64,000 nt of DNA from Sphingomonas sp. Root720. Its GTDB lineage: Bacteria; Pseudomonadota; Alphaproteobacteria; Sphingomonadales; Sphingomonadaceae. The position numbers were made by a program, and so were the translations under genes. Below the pieces are notes generated by a model that was not told the DNA's origin, made no database searches, and saw only the letters and a list, made by a program, of their open reading frames with translations. The stretch spans positions 937,372-1,001,371 of the forward strand of contig NZ_LMID01000001.1 in assembly GCF_001428605.1 (NCBI RefSeq), in the 5' to 3' direction. Positions 33,443 through 41,642 of the stretch are shown in pieces (position 1 is the stretch's first letter; each line of letters begins with the position of its first letter).

Positions 33443-33550
33443 GCTAGGCGGCGATTCGCGCGCCTGCTATAAGCCCGCCCACGGAGGGCCGCTCTCCCTC
33501 TCCCATAACCGACGCACCGCCTTCGCGGGCCGTCGCGCATGGGGGCACGG

Positions 33551-35731
33551 ATGACGGTTTCAACGACGGGCAGCGTCGCCAGCTATATCGAAAGCGCGGC
33601 GGCCGGTTATCCGGTTCCCTTCCGTTTCCTGTCGGCCAGCGACCTCATCGTGAAGCGGCGCATCAATGGCGTTGAAACGACGCTTGCGCTCGGTAGCGAC
33701 TATAGCGTCTCGGGGGCCGATGCCGAGGCAGGCGGTCTGGTGACGCGGACGATCGCCGCCGCGATCGGCGCCGAGCTCATCATCCAGCGAGTAACGCCAA
33801 GGGTTCAACCGACCGATTATGTCGCCAACGACCGGTTTCCGGCCGAAAGCCACGAGCGGGCACTCGACCGGGGAATATTGATCACCCAGGAGGACGGGGA
33901 GACGGCGAGCCGCTCCATCCAGTTCCCTGTCGGCGAAGCGCCCACTACCAGCGGTTCGACCCTGCCCTCTCCGCTGTCGCGCGCCAGCAGGCTGCTCGCC
34001 TTTACGGCCGGCGGCGTGCTGGCGATGTCCAGCTTCACGACGGCCCAGCTGCAGGAGGCGGTCACCGCCGGCTTCAACGCATCGGTCCAGCAACTCTCTG
34101 GCAACATCTTCTACACCCGCGACGCCGACGGCGCGATCGGGATCGACCTCAACAGCTATCTGTCCAACTTTCGCGCGGTCAACGCCTTCGAATGGCTGAC
34201 GGCCGGCGAGATCATCGACGTCATCACCTACACCGGCGCGATCGACCTGACCGCCAAGATGAACAAGGCGATCACAGAAGCGGCCGCGCGCAACCGGGAC
34301 GTGTTCTTTCCCGCCGGCAAGTGGAGGAACACGGGCATCACGGCTTCGCTGACGACGGCGAACCGCGCCAAGCATATCCGGATCTTCGGGCAGGGCATCG
34401 GCAATCCGTTCGCGGTCACCGACAATGGCGGCACGATCTTCAAGAGCACAAGTGACGCGCCGGTATTCACCGACATGCCGATCACGGGGGCCAACTCCAA
34501 CGGCGGGTACGAGATCTTCGATATCCGGTTCGACGGGACCTCCTCGTCCTACCCCGTCGTGTTGCTCAACACGATGTACGGCACGTCGTCGTTCCACCAC
34601 TGCGTCATGTACCAGCGGGGGACCGCCGGCGGCTTCAAGCTGCTCTACGGCGCGACCGGCAAGGTCCATGACTGCTACGCGTTCAACCGCGACTATGTGA
34701 CCTTCGGGCTCGGCGCAGCGCGGGTCGGCACTGGCTTCGAATATGTCAACGCCGCCGCTTCGGGCCTGATCACGTGGGACAAGATCAGCTCGCGCGGCTT
34801 CCTGCTGGCCTACAACATCGAGGCGCCCACCAGCAACGCTGCCGTCTACAGCTTCAAGCTGTCGAACTTCGAATGTTCGAACAACTATAATGGCGTCCGC
34901 ATCGGCGCGAACGTGAACAAGGCGGTGCTGGACGGCGGCTATTTCGAGGGCGGCGACGGCGGAACCGCGATCGACCTGAGGAGCGGATATTACACCGTCC
35001 GCGATTGCGCGATCTACTCGGGCTACCTGACCGGGATCGACGACACCCAGGGCGGCGGAACCGGCGTTCCGGGCGGCAAGATCGAGGACGTCGTCATCAA
35101 CATGGGCGCGAAGGTCAACGCGACCCATATCAGCCTGCTCAGCAGCGGAGGCTTTGGCGGGCCTTCGAAGGTCGTCATCAACCCCACGCTGATCTACACC
35201 GCGGGTACGGCCGGAGTCAGCGGCATCAAGATCGCCGGCACGGATCCGCGCATCCACCTCATCGGACCTTCGTACAATCCCCGGACGGGCTGGACCGGCG
35301 CCGGCACCAAGAAAATCAACGATACCACCGCCTCGGGCATGTTCGGGCTGACGGTCGCGATCGACGGCGACTATGAAATGCCGTTCGTCTCTCGCGGCAT
35401 GTTCGCGAGCCAGCCTTCTTTCAATCCGGTGACCCAGGCGGCGTTGTCCGGGACGGTGCTGACCATCCCGCAGTCGGGCAATGTCCGCGTGGCGCCTAGC
35501 GCTTCGGGCTATACCGCCAACGAGCTGGCGCTCAGCTATACGCCGCTCGTGCCGGGAACCGAGGTGGAGCTCGACTGCACCAACGGCAACATCACCTTCA
35601 ACACGTCGAACTATCTCAGGCTCAACGGGGGAGTGGACTTCACCGGTCCGGGCATCCTGACGTTGCGGATCTACAATTCCGGCGGGCGCGTGCTCGCCAA
35701 GGAAAAGTGCCGGAGCAACCTCCTCCTATGA
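33551..35731 (+). CDS. Tailspike: T7-fibre N-terminus plus beta-helix (pectate-lyase-like)
   Basis: A 726-aa protein. Residues 1-150 are the T7 tail-fibre N-terminal attachment domain (YPVPFRFLSASDLIVKR, PTDYVANDRFPAESHERALDRG). A right-handed beta-helix region of the pectate-lyase superfamily follows, starting near residue 220 (FFPAGKWRNTGI), with repeated Asn/Gly-rich rungs up to about 580. A beta-rich C-terminal part remains. Such spikes bind and usually degrade host polysaccharide. It determines host range. Confidence 0.82.
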   Translation: MTVSTTGSVASYIESAAAGYPVPFRFLSASDLIVKRRINGVETTLALGSDYSVSGADAEAGGLVTRTIAAAIGAELIIQRVTPRVQPTDYVANDRFPAESHERALDRGILITQEDGETASRSIQFPVGEAPTTSGSTLPSPLSRASRLLAFTAGGVLAMSSFTTAQLQEAVTAGFNASVQQLSGNIFYTRDADGAIGIDLNSYLSNFRAVNAFEWLTAGEIIDVITYTGAIDLTAKMNKAITEAAARNRDVFFPAGKWRNTGITASLTTANRAKHIRIFGQGIGNPFAVTDNGGTIFKSTSDAPVFTDMPITGANSNGGYEIFDIRFDGTSSSYPVVLLNTMYGTSSFHHCVMYQRGTAGGFKLLYGATGKVHDCYAFNRDYVTFGLGAARVGTGFEYVNAAASGLITWDKISSRGFLLAYNIEAPTSNAAVYSFKLSNFECSNNYNGVRIGANVNKAVLDGGYFEGGDGGTAIDLRSGYYTVRDCAIYSGYLTGIDDTQGGGTGVPGGKIEDVVINMGAKVNATHISLLSSGGFGGPSKVVINPTLIYTAGTAGVSGIKIAGTDPRIHLIGPSYNPRTGWTGAGTKKINDTTASGMFGLTVAIDGDYEMPFVSRGMFASQPSFNPVTQAALSGTVLTIPQSGNVRVAPSASGYTANELALSYTPLVPGTEVELDCTNGNITFNTSNYLRLNGGVDFTGPGILTLRIYNSGGRVLAKEKCRSNLLL

Positions 35732-36126
35732 CCGGTCTCCCCGAATGGCTGCTGCCGCTGCTGGGCGGCAACACCGTGCTCAGCGCGGCGCTCGGCTATT
35801 TCATCCCGGCGGTCGTCTCGCGCAAGAAGGATGCCGGCGAGCTCGGCTCGGATCTGTTGCGGCAGGCGATCGCGCGGATCGAGGTGCTCGAGCACGAAAA
35901 CCGCGAGTGCAATACCAAGGCGATCCGGATCGAAAGCCGGTGCAACCGGAACGAGCTCGCGCTGCGCATCACGATCGGCGAGCTGCAGGAGCGGCTACCG
36001 GGCAGCCCTGTGCTGCGCCAGGTCGGCAAGCTGATCGGGCCCGAGATGCCGACCGACAGCGCCGTTCCCGCCGACATGACCGGCATTCTCGACCAGCTCA
36101 ACGCGACGACCAGCAGGGGGATTTGA
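35728..36126 (+). CDS. Small membrane-anchored phage protein of the lysis region, 132 aa
   Basis: A 132-aa protein overlapping the tailspike stop by 4 bases (ATGA). One hydrophobic segment at residues 5-28 (EWLLPLLGGNTVLSAALGYFIPAVV) is followed by a helical, charged domain (LLRQAIARIEVLEHENRECNTKAIRIE) likely to be a coiled coil. This is the outline of a holin-associated or class III-like holin protein; it lies right before the endolysin candidate. Function is inferred from position. Confidence 0.6.
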   Translation: MTGLPEWLLPLLGGNTVLSAALGYFIPAVVSRKKDAGELGSDLLRQAIARIEVLEHENRECNTKAIRIESRCNRNELALRITIGELQERLPGSPVLRQVGKLIGPEMPTDSAVPADMTGILDQLNATTSRGI

Positions 36127-36128
36127 CG

Positions 36129-36491
36129 ATGTGGAAATGGGATCAGTCCGCCGGGGAACTGTACCACGACGGGAAGCTCATCTCGCGAGGCTATGCCGGT
36201 CGCGGGAGGGGGAAGAACAACCCAGCGATGCAGGCGGCGGTGGCGGTCGGGCCCATCCCGCGCGGCCGATGGAAGATCGGCGCGCCCTATGACAGCAAGA
36301 ACACCGGCCCGTTCACGTTGATGCTCGACCCGGAGCCGGGCACCAACACGCTCGGGCGCTCCGCCTTCCGCATCCACGGCGACAGCATCCGCGATCCGGG
36401 CAATGCCAGCCACGGCTGCATCATCCTGCCGCCACAGGTCCGACGCCAGATCTGGAACAGCGGGGATCGCGCGCTTGAGGTGGTCGAATGA
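36129..36491 (+). CDS. DUF2778/Tlde1-like L,D-transpeptidase-fold lysis enzyme
   Basis: A 120-aa protein ending in the YkuD-like catalytic signature HGDSIRDPGNASHGCIIL (His at about residue 85 and Cys at about 102). An N-terminal MWKWDQSAGELYHDGKLISRGYAGRGRGKNNPAMQ is typical of DUF2778. Enzymes of this family (Tlde1) cut or exchange peptidoglycan cross-bridges. Between holin-like and spanin genes it is the only endolysin candidate in the lysis cassette. It has no signal peptide. Confidence 0.78.
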   Translation: MWKWDQSAGELYHDGKLISRGYAGRGRGKNNPAMQAAVAVGPIPRGRWKIGAPYDSKNTGPFTLMLDPEPGTNTLGRSAFRIHGDSIRDPGNASHGCIILPPQVRRQIWNSGDRALEVVE

Positions 36492-36661
36492 TCCGATATC
36501 TCGCTCGCCGGCTGCGCGAACGCAGCACATGGGGGGCGATCGGCGCCGCGATCCCGGCCGCCGCGCTGCTCGCGGCGCCGTGGTCCTATGCGGCGATCGC
36601 GGTGGCGGCGATCGTCGCGCTCTGTCCATCCCCGCCCAAGAAAGACGGCTGCGAGGATTGA
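36488..36661 (+). CDS. Small membrane protein of the lysis cassette, 57 aa
   Basis: A 57-aa protein beginning MIRYLARRLRERSTWGAIGA whose ATG overlaps the endolysin stop by 4 bases. Residues 14-45 form one or two hydrophobic helices (AAIPAAALLAAPWSYAAIAVAAIVAL), and the C-terminus is KKDGCED. A dual-helix hairpin with a short charged tail is consistent with a holin. Assigned by size, hydropathy and position. Confidence 0.55.
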   Translation: MIRYLARRLRERSTWGAIGAAIPAAALLAAPWSYAAIAVAAIVALCPSPPKKDGCED

Positions 36662-36689
36662 ATGGCCCAATTTTGCCCGGAGACGGCCA

Positions 36690-37175
36690 ATGAGCATGGT
36701 TGACGACGCAGAGGCAATAGAGCGGATAGTGCCGCAAACGCGCCTGGCGAGTCTGATCCGGGCGATTTTGCCCTATTTGCTTGCCGCCCTGCTCGCTGGC
36801 TTTCTTCTGTGGTGGATATTCCTGCGACCGGCCCAGCTCGCGCGCGAGGGCGCGCAGGCACGCGCGGACAGCGAGATCCAGGCGGGCGCGACCAAGGCCG
36901 CGACCGACGCGCTCAACATCACGGTCGACGTCCGGGACAAACGGGCGGCGATCGACGCACTCACGAGGAGCAACCAAGATGCGATCCTGTCGGCCGCCGG
37001 CGCCGGGGCGCCTGTCGATCCTGCTGTCTATTCCGCTCTGCATGATGCTCTGTGCCTGCGGGCCGCGTATCAGTCTGAGCCGGATTGCGCCGCCATGCGC
37101 TCCGCTGGTGGAAGCATCGGGCCTGCTGAAGCCGACACCTGGGGCCCCACGCCCGACGACCCCGGCGGTCGGTGA
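36690..37175 (+). CDS. Inner-membrane spanin subunit (Rz-like)
   Basis: A 161-aa protein with a single N-terminal transmembrane helix (residues 22-42, ILPYLLAALLAGFLLWWIFL) and a periplasmic helical domain with an Arg/Ala-rich start. The ATG at 36690 follows GGAGACGG. A lipoprotein gene (36979-37332) overlaps its 3' half in another frame. This is the classic Rz/Rz1 overlapped pair that fuses the inner and outer membranes in the last step of lysis. Confidence 0.7.
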   Translation: MSMVDDAEAIERIVPQTRLASLIRAILPYLLAALLAGFLLWWIFLRPAQLAREGAQARADSEIQAGATKAATDALNITVDVRDKRAAIDALTRSNQDAILSAAGAGAPVDPAVYSALHDALCLRAAYQSEPDCAAMRSAGGSIGPAEADTWGPTPDDPGGR

Positions 37176-37332
37176 ACTGGCCGCGTTCGGCGATCGCCAG
37201 ACGGGCCAGCTCGACAAGGCGAATGCCGACAAGGCCGGTGCCGGTGCAATCCTGACCATGTGCGAGAAGCGCAACGCGGACGCGATCGACGCCGCGACCC
37301 CCAAGGGGCTGTTCCGCCGAATCTTCGGTTAG
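36979..37332 (+). CDS. Outer-membrane lipoprotein spanin subunit (Rz1-like)
   Basis: A 117-aa ORF out of frame with, and starting inside, the Rz-like gene (197 bp overlap). A signal peptide (MRSCRPPAPGRLSILLSIPLCMMLCAC) ends in the lipobox LCAC, with the second Cys as the lipidated residue, followed by a Pro-rich, Ala-rich mature part. This is the expected form of an o-spanin. It is long for Rz1, and the far C-terminus (CEKRNADAIDAATPKGLFRRIF) has no recognised counterpart. Confidence 0.7.
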   Translation: MRSCRPPAPGRLSILLSIPLCMMLCACGPRISLSRIAPPCAPLVEASGLLKPTPGAPRPTTPAVGELAAFGDRQTGQLDKANADKAGAGAILTMCEKRNADAIDAATPKGLFRRIFG

Positions 37333-37679
37333 CGCCTGCGTTTTATCAGCCTGGCGCGTTCGGTCTCGCTCGCCCGAGCCCAGGCGCGAGCGTCGATCCC
37401 ATAGGGCGCGAAGCAGGTCCAGATAGCTCCACGCGGCGCCGAAAAGCCCTGCCCTACCCAAACGATATCCTGCGGCCGCGCGCCGCATTCGACGCACCAG
37501 AAGCGTGCGGCGACACTGTTGAGCCGGTCATCCCAGCCCTTCGACCGAAAATAGCGATGGATATCGGCAAGGTGGTAGATCCGCTTGCGGCCGCACGCCG
37601 ACGTCGGACACTCGACCATGATCGCCCCGTGGTGCCGGCGGTGAAGATCTTCGATCGTGTACGGGATCTTGCGAGCCAT
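37329..37679 (-). CDS. Zinc-ribbon-like hypothetical protein at the prophage right end, 116 aa
   Basis: A 116-aa protein with two Cys pairs (CPTSACGRKR and WCVECG) that could form a zinc ribbon, and an Arg/His-rich N-terminus. It is convergent with the Rz1-like gene (4-base overlap). An upstream ATG at 37709 would add ten residues. It may be a late prophage gene or the first chromosomal gene; no function is recognised. Confidence 0.5.
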   Translation of the reverse strand: MARKIPYTIEDLHRRHHGAIMVECPTSACGRKRIYHLADIHRYFRSKGWDDRLNSVAARFWCVECGARPQDIVWVGQGFSAPRGAIWTCFAPYGIDARAWARASETERARLIKRRR

Positions 37680-37709
37680 GCCCCCAAATGGAACAAGACA
37701 AGAACACAT

Positions 37710-38019
37710 GGCAAGGCCGCCGCCCGAAACGATCTCGTTTAAGATTTCCCCCCTCGCGTGAGGGGCTTTCCAACATCAGGCCCCATTAAAGCAGAAGTTG
37801 GAAGATTTGGGAGAGCTAAGCCTTTCAAATCATTGAAAGTGCTACAAACTTACCTTTAGACGACGGGGCATCAGTGGCAGAGCGGCGCACATAAGGTTGG
37901 CGGTGCGGCCTGTCAACGGGGTGGATGCCGCCCTTGCCGTCCCTGCCATCTCCCACTAGGTTCATCCTCAAGTTCCATGCGATTTTTTCCGCGCATGGCG
38001 AGAGACGAGAACGAACATC
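37710..38019. other. Intergenic stretch at the prophage/chromosome junction
   Basis: No gene is seen. The stretch is less GC-rich than its surroundings at 37790-37860 and holds the upstream region of ppx. It is the best place for the right attachment site, but the other copy lies outside the window, so no direct repeat can be confirmed. No tRNA was recognised here. Confidence 0.4.
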
Positions 38020-39072
38020 ATGGCGCACGGCCCCAATATGGCCGCGCCGCGTCCACCGCGTGAGGGGGGGCGTCGCGCGCATTCCCCGTCCCACCATTCG
38101 GCCCCGCGCAGCAGCTATGCCGCGCTCGACCTGGGCACCAACAATTGCCGGCTGCTGATCGCGCGGCCGTCGGACGATGGCTTCGTCGTCGTCGACGCCT
38201 TCTCGCGGATCGTGCGGCTCGGCGAGGGGCTGGCCGCGACCGGGCTGCTGTCCGACACGGCGATGGACCGTGCCGTCAGCGCGCTGTCGGTCTGCGCCGA
38301 CAAGCTACGCCGCCGCCGCGTCTCGCTGGTCCGCTCGGTCGCGACCGAAGCGTGCCGCCGCGCCGCCAACGGGCGCGAGTTCGTCCAGCGCGTCTACCGC
38401 GAGACCGGCATCGCGCTCGAGATCATCAGCCCCGAGCAGGAAGCCCGGCTGGCGGTGCTCGGCTGCCATGCCCTGCTCGAACCCGGCGAGGGCAATGCGC
38501 TGGTGTTCGACATCGGCGGCGGATCGACCGAGCTGATCCTGATCGACGCCGACCAGAGCCCGCCCAGGGTGATCGACTGGTATTCGGCGCCATGGGGCGT
38601 GGTCTCGCTGTCCGAGACCGAGCCGCATGTCGGCCCCGATCGCGCGGGGTTGCTGACCAGCTATGCGCGGATGCGGGCGCGGGTCGCCGAAAGCTTCGCC
38701 GATTTCGCCGCCAAGCTCGAACCCGGCACCCGGCCGGGGCGGCTGCTCGGCACCAGCGGCACCGTCACCACCCTCGCCAGCGTCCATCTCGACCTGCCGA
38801 GCTACGACCGGCGGCTGGTCGACGGGCTGATCGTGCCGGTGACGGCGATGCGCGACATCAGCGCGAAGCTCTCGGGCATGAACGTCGCCGAGCGCGCCGA
38901 GCTGCCCTGCATCGGCCAGGAACGCGCCGACCTCGTGGTGGCGGGCTGCGCGATCCTCGACGCGATCCTCGACATCTGGCCGGCCGAACGGCTCGGCGTC
39001 GCCGACCGCGGTATCCGCGAAGGCATACTCCGCTCGCTGATGGCGCGCGACCGGGCAAGGATGCTGATGTGA
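38020..39072 (+). CDS. ppx: Exopolyphosphatase / guanosine pentaphosphatase (Ppx/GppA family)
   Basis: A 350-aa enzyme that hydrolyses polyphosphate and possibly pppGpp. The actin-like ATPase-type fold shows YAALDLGTNNCRLLIARP (phosphate 1 loop), RSVATEACRRA, EVLVFDIGGGSTELILI-type (phosphate 2) VFDIGGGSTELILI at about residues 163-176 and GTSGTVTTLAS at about 250-260. It lacks the C-terminal HD domain of E. coli Ppx, as alphaproteobacterial short forms do. The N-terminal 30 residues are Pro/Arg-rich and variable. Its stop overlaps the start of rlmE. Confidence 0.9.
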   Translation: MAHGPNMAAPRPPREGGRRAHSPSHHSAPRSSYAALDLGTNNCRLLIARPSDDGFVVVDAFSRIVRLGEGLAATGLLSDTAMDRAVSALSVCADKLRRRRVSLVRSVATEACRRAANGREFVQRVYRETGIALEIISPEQEARLAVLGCHALLEPGEGNALVFDIGGGSTELILIDADQSPPRVIDWYSAPWGVVSLSETEPHVGPDRAGLLTSYARMRARVAESFADFAAKLEPGTRPGRLLGTSGTVTTLASVHLDLPSYDRRLVDGLIVPVTAMRDISAKLSGMNVAERAELPCIGQERADLVVAGCAILDAILDIWPAERLGVADRGIREGILRSLMARDRARMLM

Positions 39073-39752
39073 GCAGGGGCGACGGCGGGCGGCAGCGCAT
39101 CAAGACCGCGAAGGGGCGCAGCGCCTCGTCGATCAAATGGATCCAGCGCCAGCTCAACGATCCCTATGTCCGCAAGGCGCAGGCCGAAGGCTATCGCTCG
39201 CGCGCGGCCTACAAGCTGATCGAGCTCGACGAGCGCTTCCACTTCCTGCGCGGCGCGAAGCGGGTCATCGACCTCGGCATCGCGCCCGGCGGCTGGACGC
39301 AGGTGGTGCGCCGGGTCTGCCCGCAGGCGACGATCGTCGGCATCGACCTGCTGCCGACCGATCCGATCGACGGCGCGGTCATCCTGCAGATGGACTTCAT
39401 GACCGACGAGGCGCCCGGCCAGCTCGCCGAGGCGCTGGGCGGCCCCGCCGACATCGTCCTGTCGGACATGGCGGCCAACACCGTCGGCCACCAGCAGACC
39501 GATCATCTGCGCACTATGGCGCTGGTCGAGGCCGGCTGCCTGTTCGCGAGCGAGGTGCTGCGGCCCGGCGGCACCTATGTCGCCAAGGTGCTGGCGGGGG
39601 GCGCCGACCATGGGCTGGTGGCCGAGCTCAAGCGGCTGTTCACGACGGTCAAGCATGCCAAGCCGCCGGCGAGCCGCAAGGATTCGTCCGAATGGTATGT
39701 CATCGCCCAGGGGTTCAAGGGACGGGCCGACGCCGAATCGGACGAGGAATAG
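39069..39752 (+). CDS. rlmE: 23S rRNA (uridine-2'-O)-methyltransferase RlmE (FtsJ)
   Basis: A 227-aa SAM methyltransferase that 2'-O-methylates U2552 in the 23S rRNA A-loop. Diagnostic phrases: SRAAYKLIELDERF (catalytic Lys), VIDLGIAPGGWTQV (SAM loop), DIVLSDMAANTVGHQ (Asp), and YVAKVLAGG (Lys) with KPPASRKDSSEWYVIAQGF (Glu). These form the K-D-K-E tetrad. A GTG start overlaps the ppx stop (GTGA). The ppx-rlmE pair is conserved in alphaproteobacteria. Confidence 0.95.
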   Translation: MSRGDGGRQRIKTAKGRSASSIKWIQRQLNDPYVRKAQAEGYRSRAAYKLIELDERFHFLRGAKRVIDLGIAPGGWTQVVRRVCPQATIVGIDLLPTDPIDGAVILQMDFMTDEAPGQLAEALGGPADIVLSDMAANTVGHQQTDHLRTMALVEAGCLFASEVLRPGGTYVAKVLAGGADHGLVAELKRLFTTVKHAKPPASRKDSSEWYVIAQGFKGRADAESDEE

Positions 39753-39790
39753 GTCCCTTCCCCTCCGCGTCACCCCGGTGGAGGCGGAAC

Positions 39791-39852
39791 CTTCGCACAA
39801 GCGGTCGCGTCCGCAAATCTCCCGGCCGTCATCCTGACGAACGTCAGGATCT
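39791..39852. repeat. Copy of a dispersed intergenic repeat
   Basis: About 62 bp here (beginning CTTCGCACAAGCGGTCG and ending GTCAGGATCT) match a segment at 57865-57925 with roughly four in five positions identical. It contains the palindromic unit CGTCATCCTGACG. It lies between rlmE and the RNase T2 gene. Confidence 0.6.
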
Positions 39853-39924
39853 GCCCTTCTTTTCCCGCGCAAGGCTCCCGCCTGCGCCGGCGTAAGTCGC
39901 GGGCTGGAGCCCCTCCTGCGATCC

Positions 39925-40626
39925 TCAGCGGATCCGCACCACCTGGCCGGGCGCCGCGCCGCCCTGATGGGCGGGGCAGGCCTGGCGATGGAACTGCTTG
40001 TCGAGGCAGATCCACACCTCCTCCAGCCAGCCGGTCTTGCTGAGGTTGAGGCGCATCTCCTCGGGTCGCATGCCCGGATTGGCGGCGGCGAACCTCTTCT
40101 GGAAATCGGCGGCGGTCATCGAGCGGCCGCTCACGTCCTTCATGTCGGGGAAGACGAGGTCGGAGAACAGCTTGCCGCTTCTCGCGAAATAGTCGGCCGG
40201 GGTCTTCGCCATGCAGGTGCCGTGCTTCTCCCATTCATGCTGGATCAGCTGCGGCGACGGCGTGCTGCACAGATGGTCGCGGACCACCTTGTCGGGCACC
40301 AGCCGGGTCGGCTCGCAATATTGCGGCCATTGCGCGCCCTCGCCGTCGGGCCACAGCCCGTGGAGGGTGAAGCCGAAGCTGTTCGCGCCGCCGCACTGGA
40401 TATGATCCTGGGGGCTGCTCGCCTTGCCCACGCAATATTGCGGCGACCAGCTTACCGCCAGCGTATAGCCGCCGATCGGCAGCACGCGCCGCGGCTGGTC
40501 GACCGTCGGCCCCTCCAGCATCGGGCGCGGCAGGGTCGCGGGGACCTCGCAGCTCGGCCCCTTCTTCGCGCAGGCGGGAGCGATCACCAGGGCGGCGAGG
40601 AGGATGGGAAAGCCGATTCTCATCAT
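39925..40626 (-). CDS. Ribonuclease T2 family protein
   Basis: A 233-aa secreted ribonuclease. Signal sequence MMRIGFPILLAALVIAPACA is followed by a Cys-rich mature chain. The two T2 active-site boxes are present, FTLHGLWPDG and QHEWEKHGTC, with both catalytic His residues. The sequence SPQYC before box 1 is also conserved. The signal ends in a lipobox-like APAC, so it may be a lipoprotein instead of free periplasmic. It cleaves RNA to 2',3'-cyclic nucleotides. Confidence 0.92.
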   Translation of the reverse strand: MMRIGFPILLAALVIAPACAKKGPSCEVPATLPRPMLEGPTVDQPRRVLPIGGYTLAVSWSPQYCVGKASSPQDHIQCGGANSFGFTLHGLWPDGEGAQWPQYCEPTRLVPDKVVRDHLCSTPSPQLIQHEWEKHGTCMAKTPADYFARSGKLFSDLVFPDMKDVSGRSMTAADFQKRFAAANPGMRPEEMRLNLSKTGWLEEVWICLDKQFHRQACPAHQGGAAPGQVVRIR

Positions 40627-40688
40627 GGCATCCTAGAAATATCCACCCGTCGCGTCATCCTGGCGAACCGGGATCCCTTCCGACGGCG

Positions 40689-41540
40689 TCAGCGAAGCGG
40701 ACGGAAATCCAGCCCGATGTCGGCCGCGGGCGCCGACTGGGTGAGCCGCCCGACCGAGACATAGGTGACGCCGGTCTGGGCGATCGCCTTGATCGTGTCG
40801 AGCCGTACCCCGCCCGACGCCTCGGTCGGTACCCGGCCGCCGACCAGGGTCACCGCGCCGCGCAGGGTCGGCGGGTCCATATTGTCGAGCAGCAGATGGG
40901 TCGCGCCCGCCGCCAGCGCGGGCTCGATCTGGTCGATCCGGTCGACCTCGACGATGATCCGCTCGATCCCGGCGGCGACCGCGCGGCGCACCGCCTCGCC
41001 GATATTGCCCGCGACGGCGACATGGTTGTCCTTGATCATCGCCGCGTCGTCGAGCCGCATCCGGTGGTTGGTGCCGCCGCCCATCCGCACCGCATATTTC
41101 TCCAGCACGCGCAGGCCGGGGATCGTCTTGCGGGTATCGAGCAGGGTCGCCTTCGTTCCCGCGATGCAGTCGACATAGGCGCTGGTCAGCGTCGCGACGC
41201 CCGACAGGTGCTGGACGGTGTTGAGCGCCGACCGCTCCGCCGTGAGCAGCGCGCGCGCGCTGCCGCGCAGCCGCATCAGCACCCCGCCCTTCGCGACCCT
41301 GGCGCCGTCCGCGACCAGCGTCTCGATCGAAACGGCGGGGTCGAGCGCGCGGAAGAAGGCCTCGGCGATCGGCAGGCCGGCGACGCTGATCGCATCGCGG
41401 CTCGCCATCTCGCCCTCGAACAGCGCGTCGGCCGGGATCGTCGCGGCGGAGGTGATGTCGCCCCCCTGCCCCATGTCCTCGGCAAGCGTCGCGCGCACGA
41501 AGGCGTCGAGATCGAAATCTGGGAGGGTGAAGGGCGTCAT
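40689..41540 (-). CDS. nadC: Nicotinate-nucleotide pyrophosphorylase (carboxylating)
   Basis: A 283-aa quinolinate phosphoribosyltransferase that converts quinolinate and PRPP to nicotinate mononucleotide in de novo NAD synthesis. Family phrases: LAEDMGQGGDITSAA, RSALNTVQHLSGVATLT, DTRKTIPGLRVLEKYAVRMGGGTNHRMRLDDAAMIKDNH and VEVDRIDQ. Length equals the family norm. It is encoded downstream of nadA on the same strand; a near-perfect 27-bp inverted repeat sits between them. Confidence 0.96.
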   Translation of the reverse strand: MTPFTLPDFDLDAFVRATLAEDMGQGGDITSAATIPADALFEGEMASRDAISVAGLPIAEAFFRALDPAVSIETLVADGARVAKGGVLMRLRGSARALLTAERSALNTVQHLSGVATLTSAYVDCIAGTKATLLDTRKTIPGLRVLEKYAVRMGGGTNHRMRLDDAAMIKDNHVAVAGNIGEAVRRAVAAGIERIIVEVDRIDQIEPALAAGATHLLLDNMDPPTLRGAVTLVGGRVPTEASGGVRLDTIKAIAQTGVTYVSVGRLTQSAPAADIGLDFRPLR

Positions 41541-41554
41541 TCCCGATCCTATGG

Positions 41555-41637
41555 CGTCACCCCGCCGGAGGCCGGGGTCTCAGGAGAGCCGGGCATCGCT
41601 GGAGACGCCCGAGACCCCGGCCTCCGCCGGGGTGACG
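41555..41637. repeat. Near-perfect 27-bp inverted repeat between nadA and nadC
   Basis: Arms 41555-41581 and 41611-41637 are reverse complements with one mismatch, joined by a 29-nt centre. The unit starts CGTCACCCCG and contains GGCCGGGGTCTC. The same family recurs at 57775-57999. The structure is of the REP/BIME type, a transcribed hairpin in the operon. Confidence 0.75.
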
Positions 41638-41642
41638 ATATG

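Larger units (their letters stand above)
1..37709. mobile_element. Temperate T7-like podoviral prophage, left end truncated by the window
   Basis: A continuous phage genome is visible: leftward early genes (1-4726), immunity switch (4754-5815), replication and modification genes (5949-12572), then terminase, portal, scaffold, capsid, tail tubular proteins A and B, four ejection proteins, tailspike and a lysis cassette up to 37332. The order portal, scaffold, capsid, gp11, gp12, internal virion proteins, fibre is that of T7-like podoviruses. CI- and Cro-like regulators indicate a temperate phage. No phage RNA polymerase or integrase is visible; an integrase would lie left of position 1. The right boundary is inferred between 37332 and 38019, where chromosomal ppx begins. 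No attachment-site repeat could be identified. Confidence 0.9.

Noticed and set aside
33551-35731. Diversity-generating retroelement at the tailspike
   Set aside because: No reverse transcriptase gene and no near-duplicate variable/template repeat pair is visible in the window.
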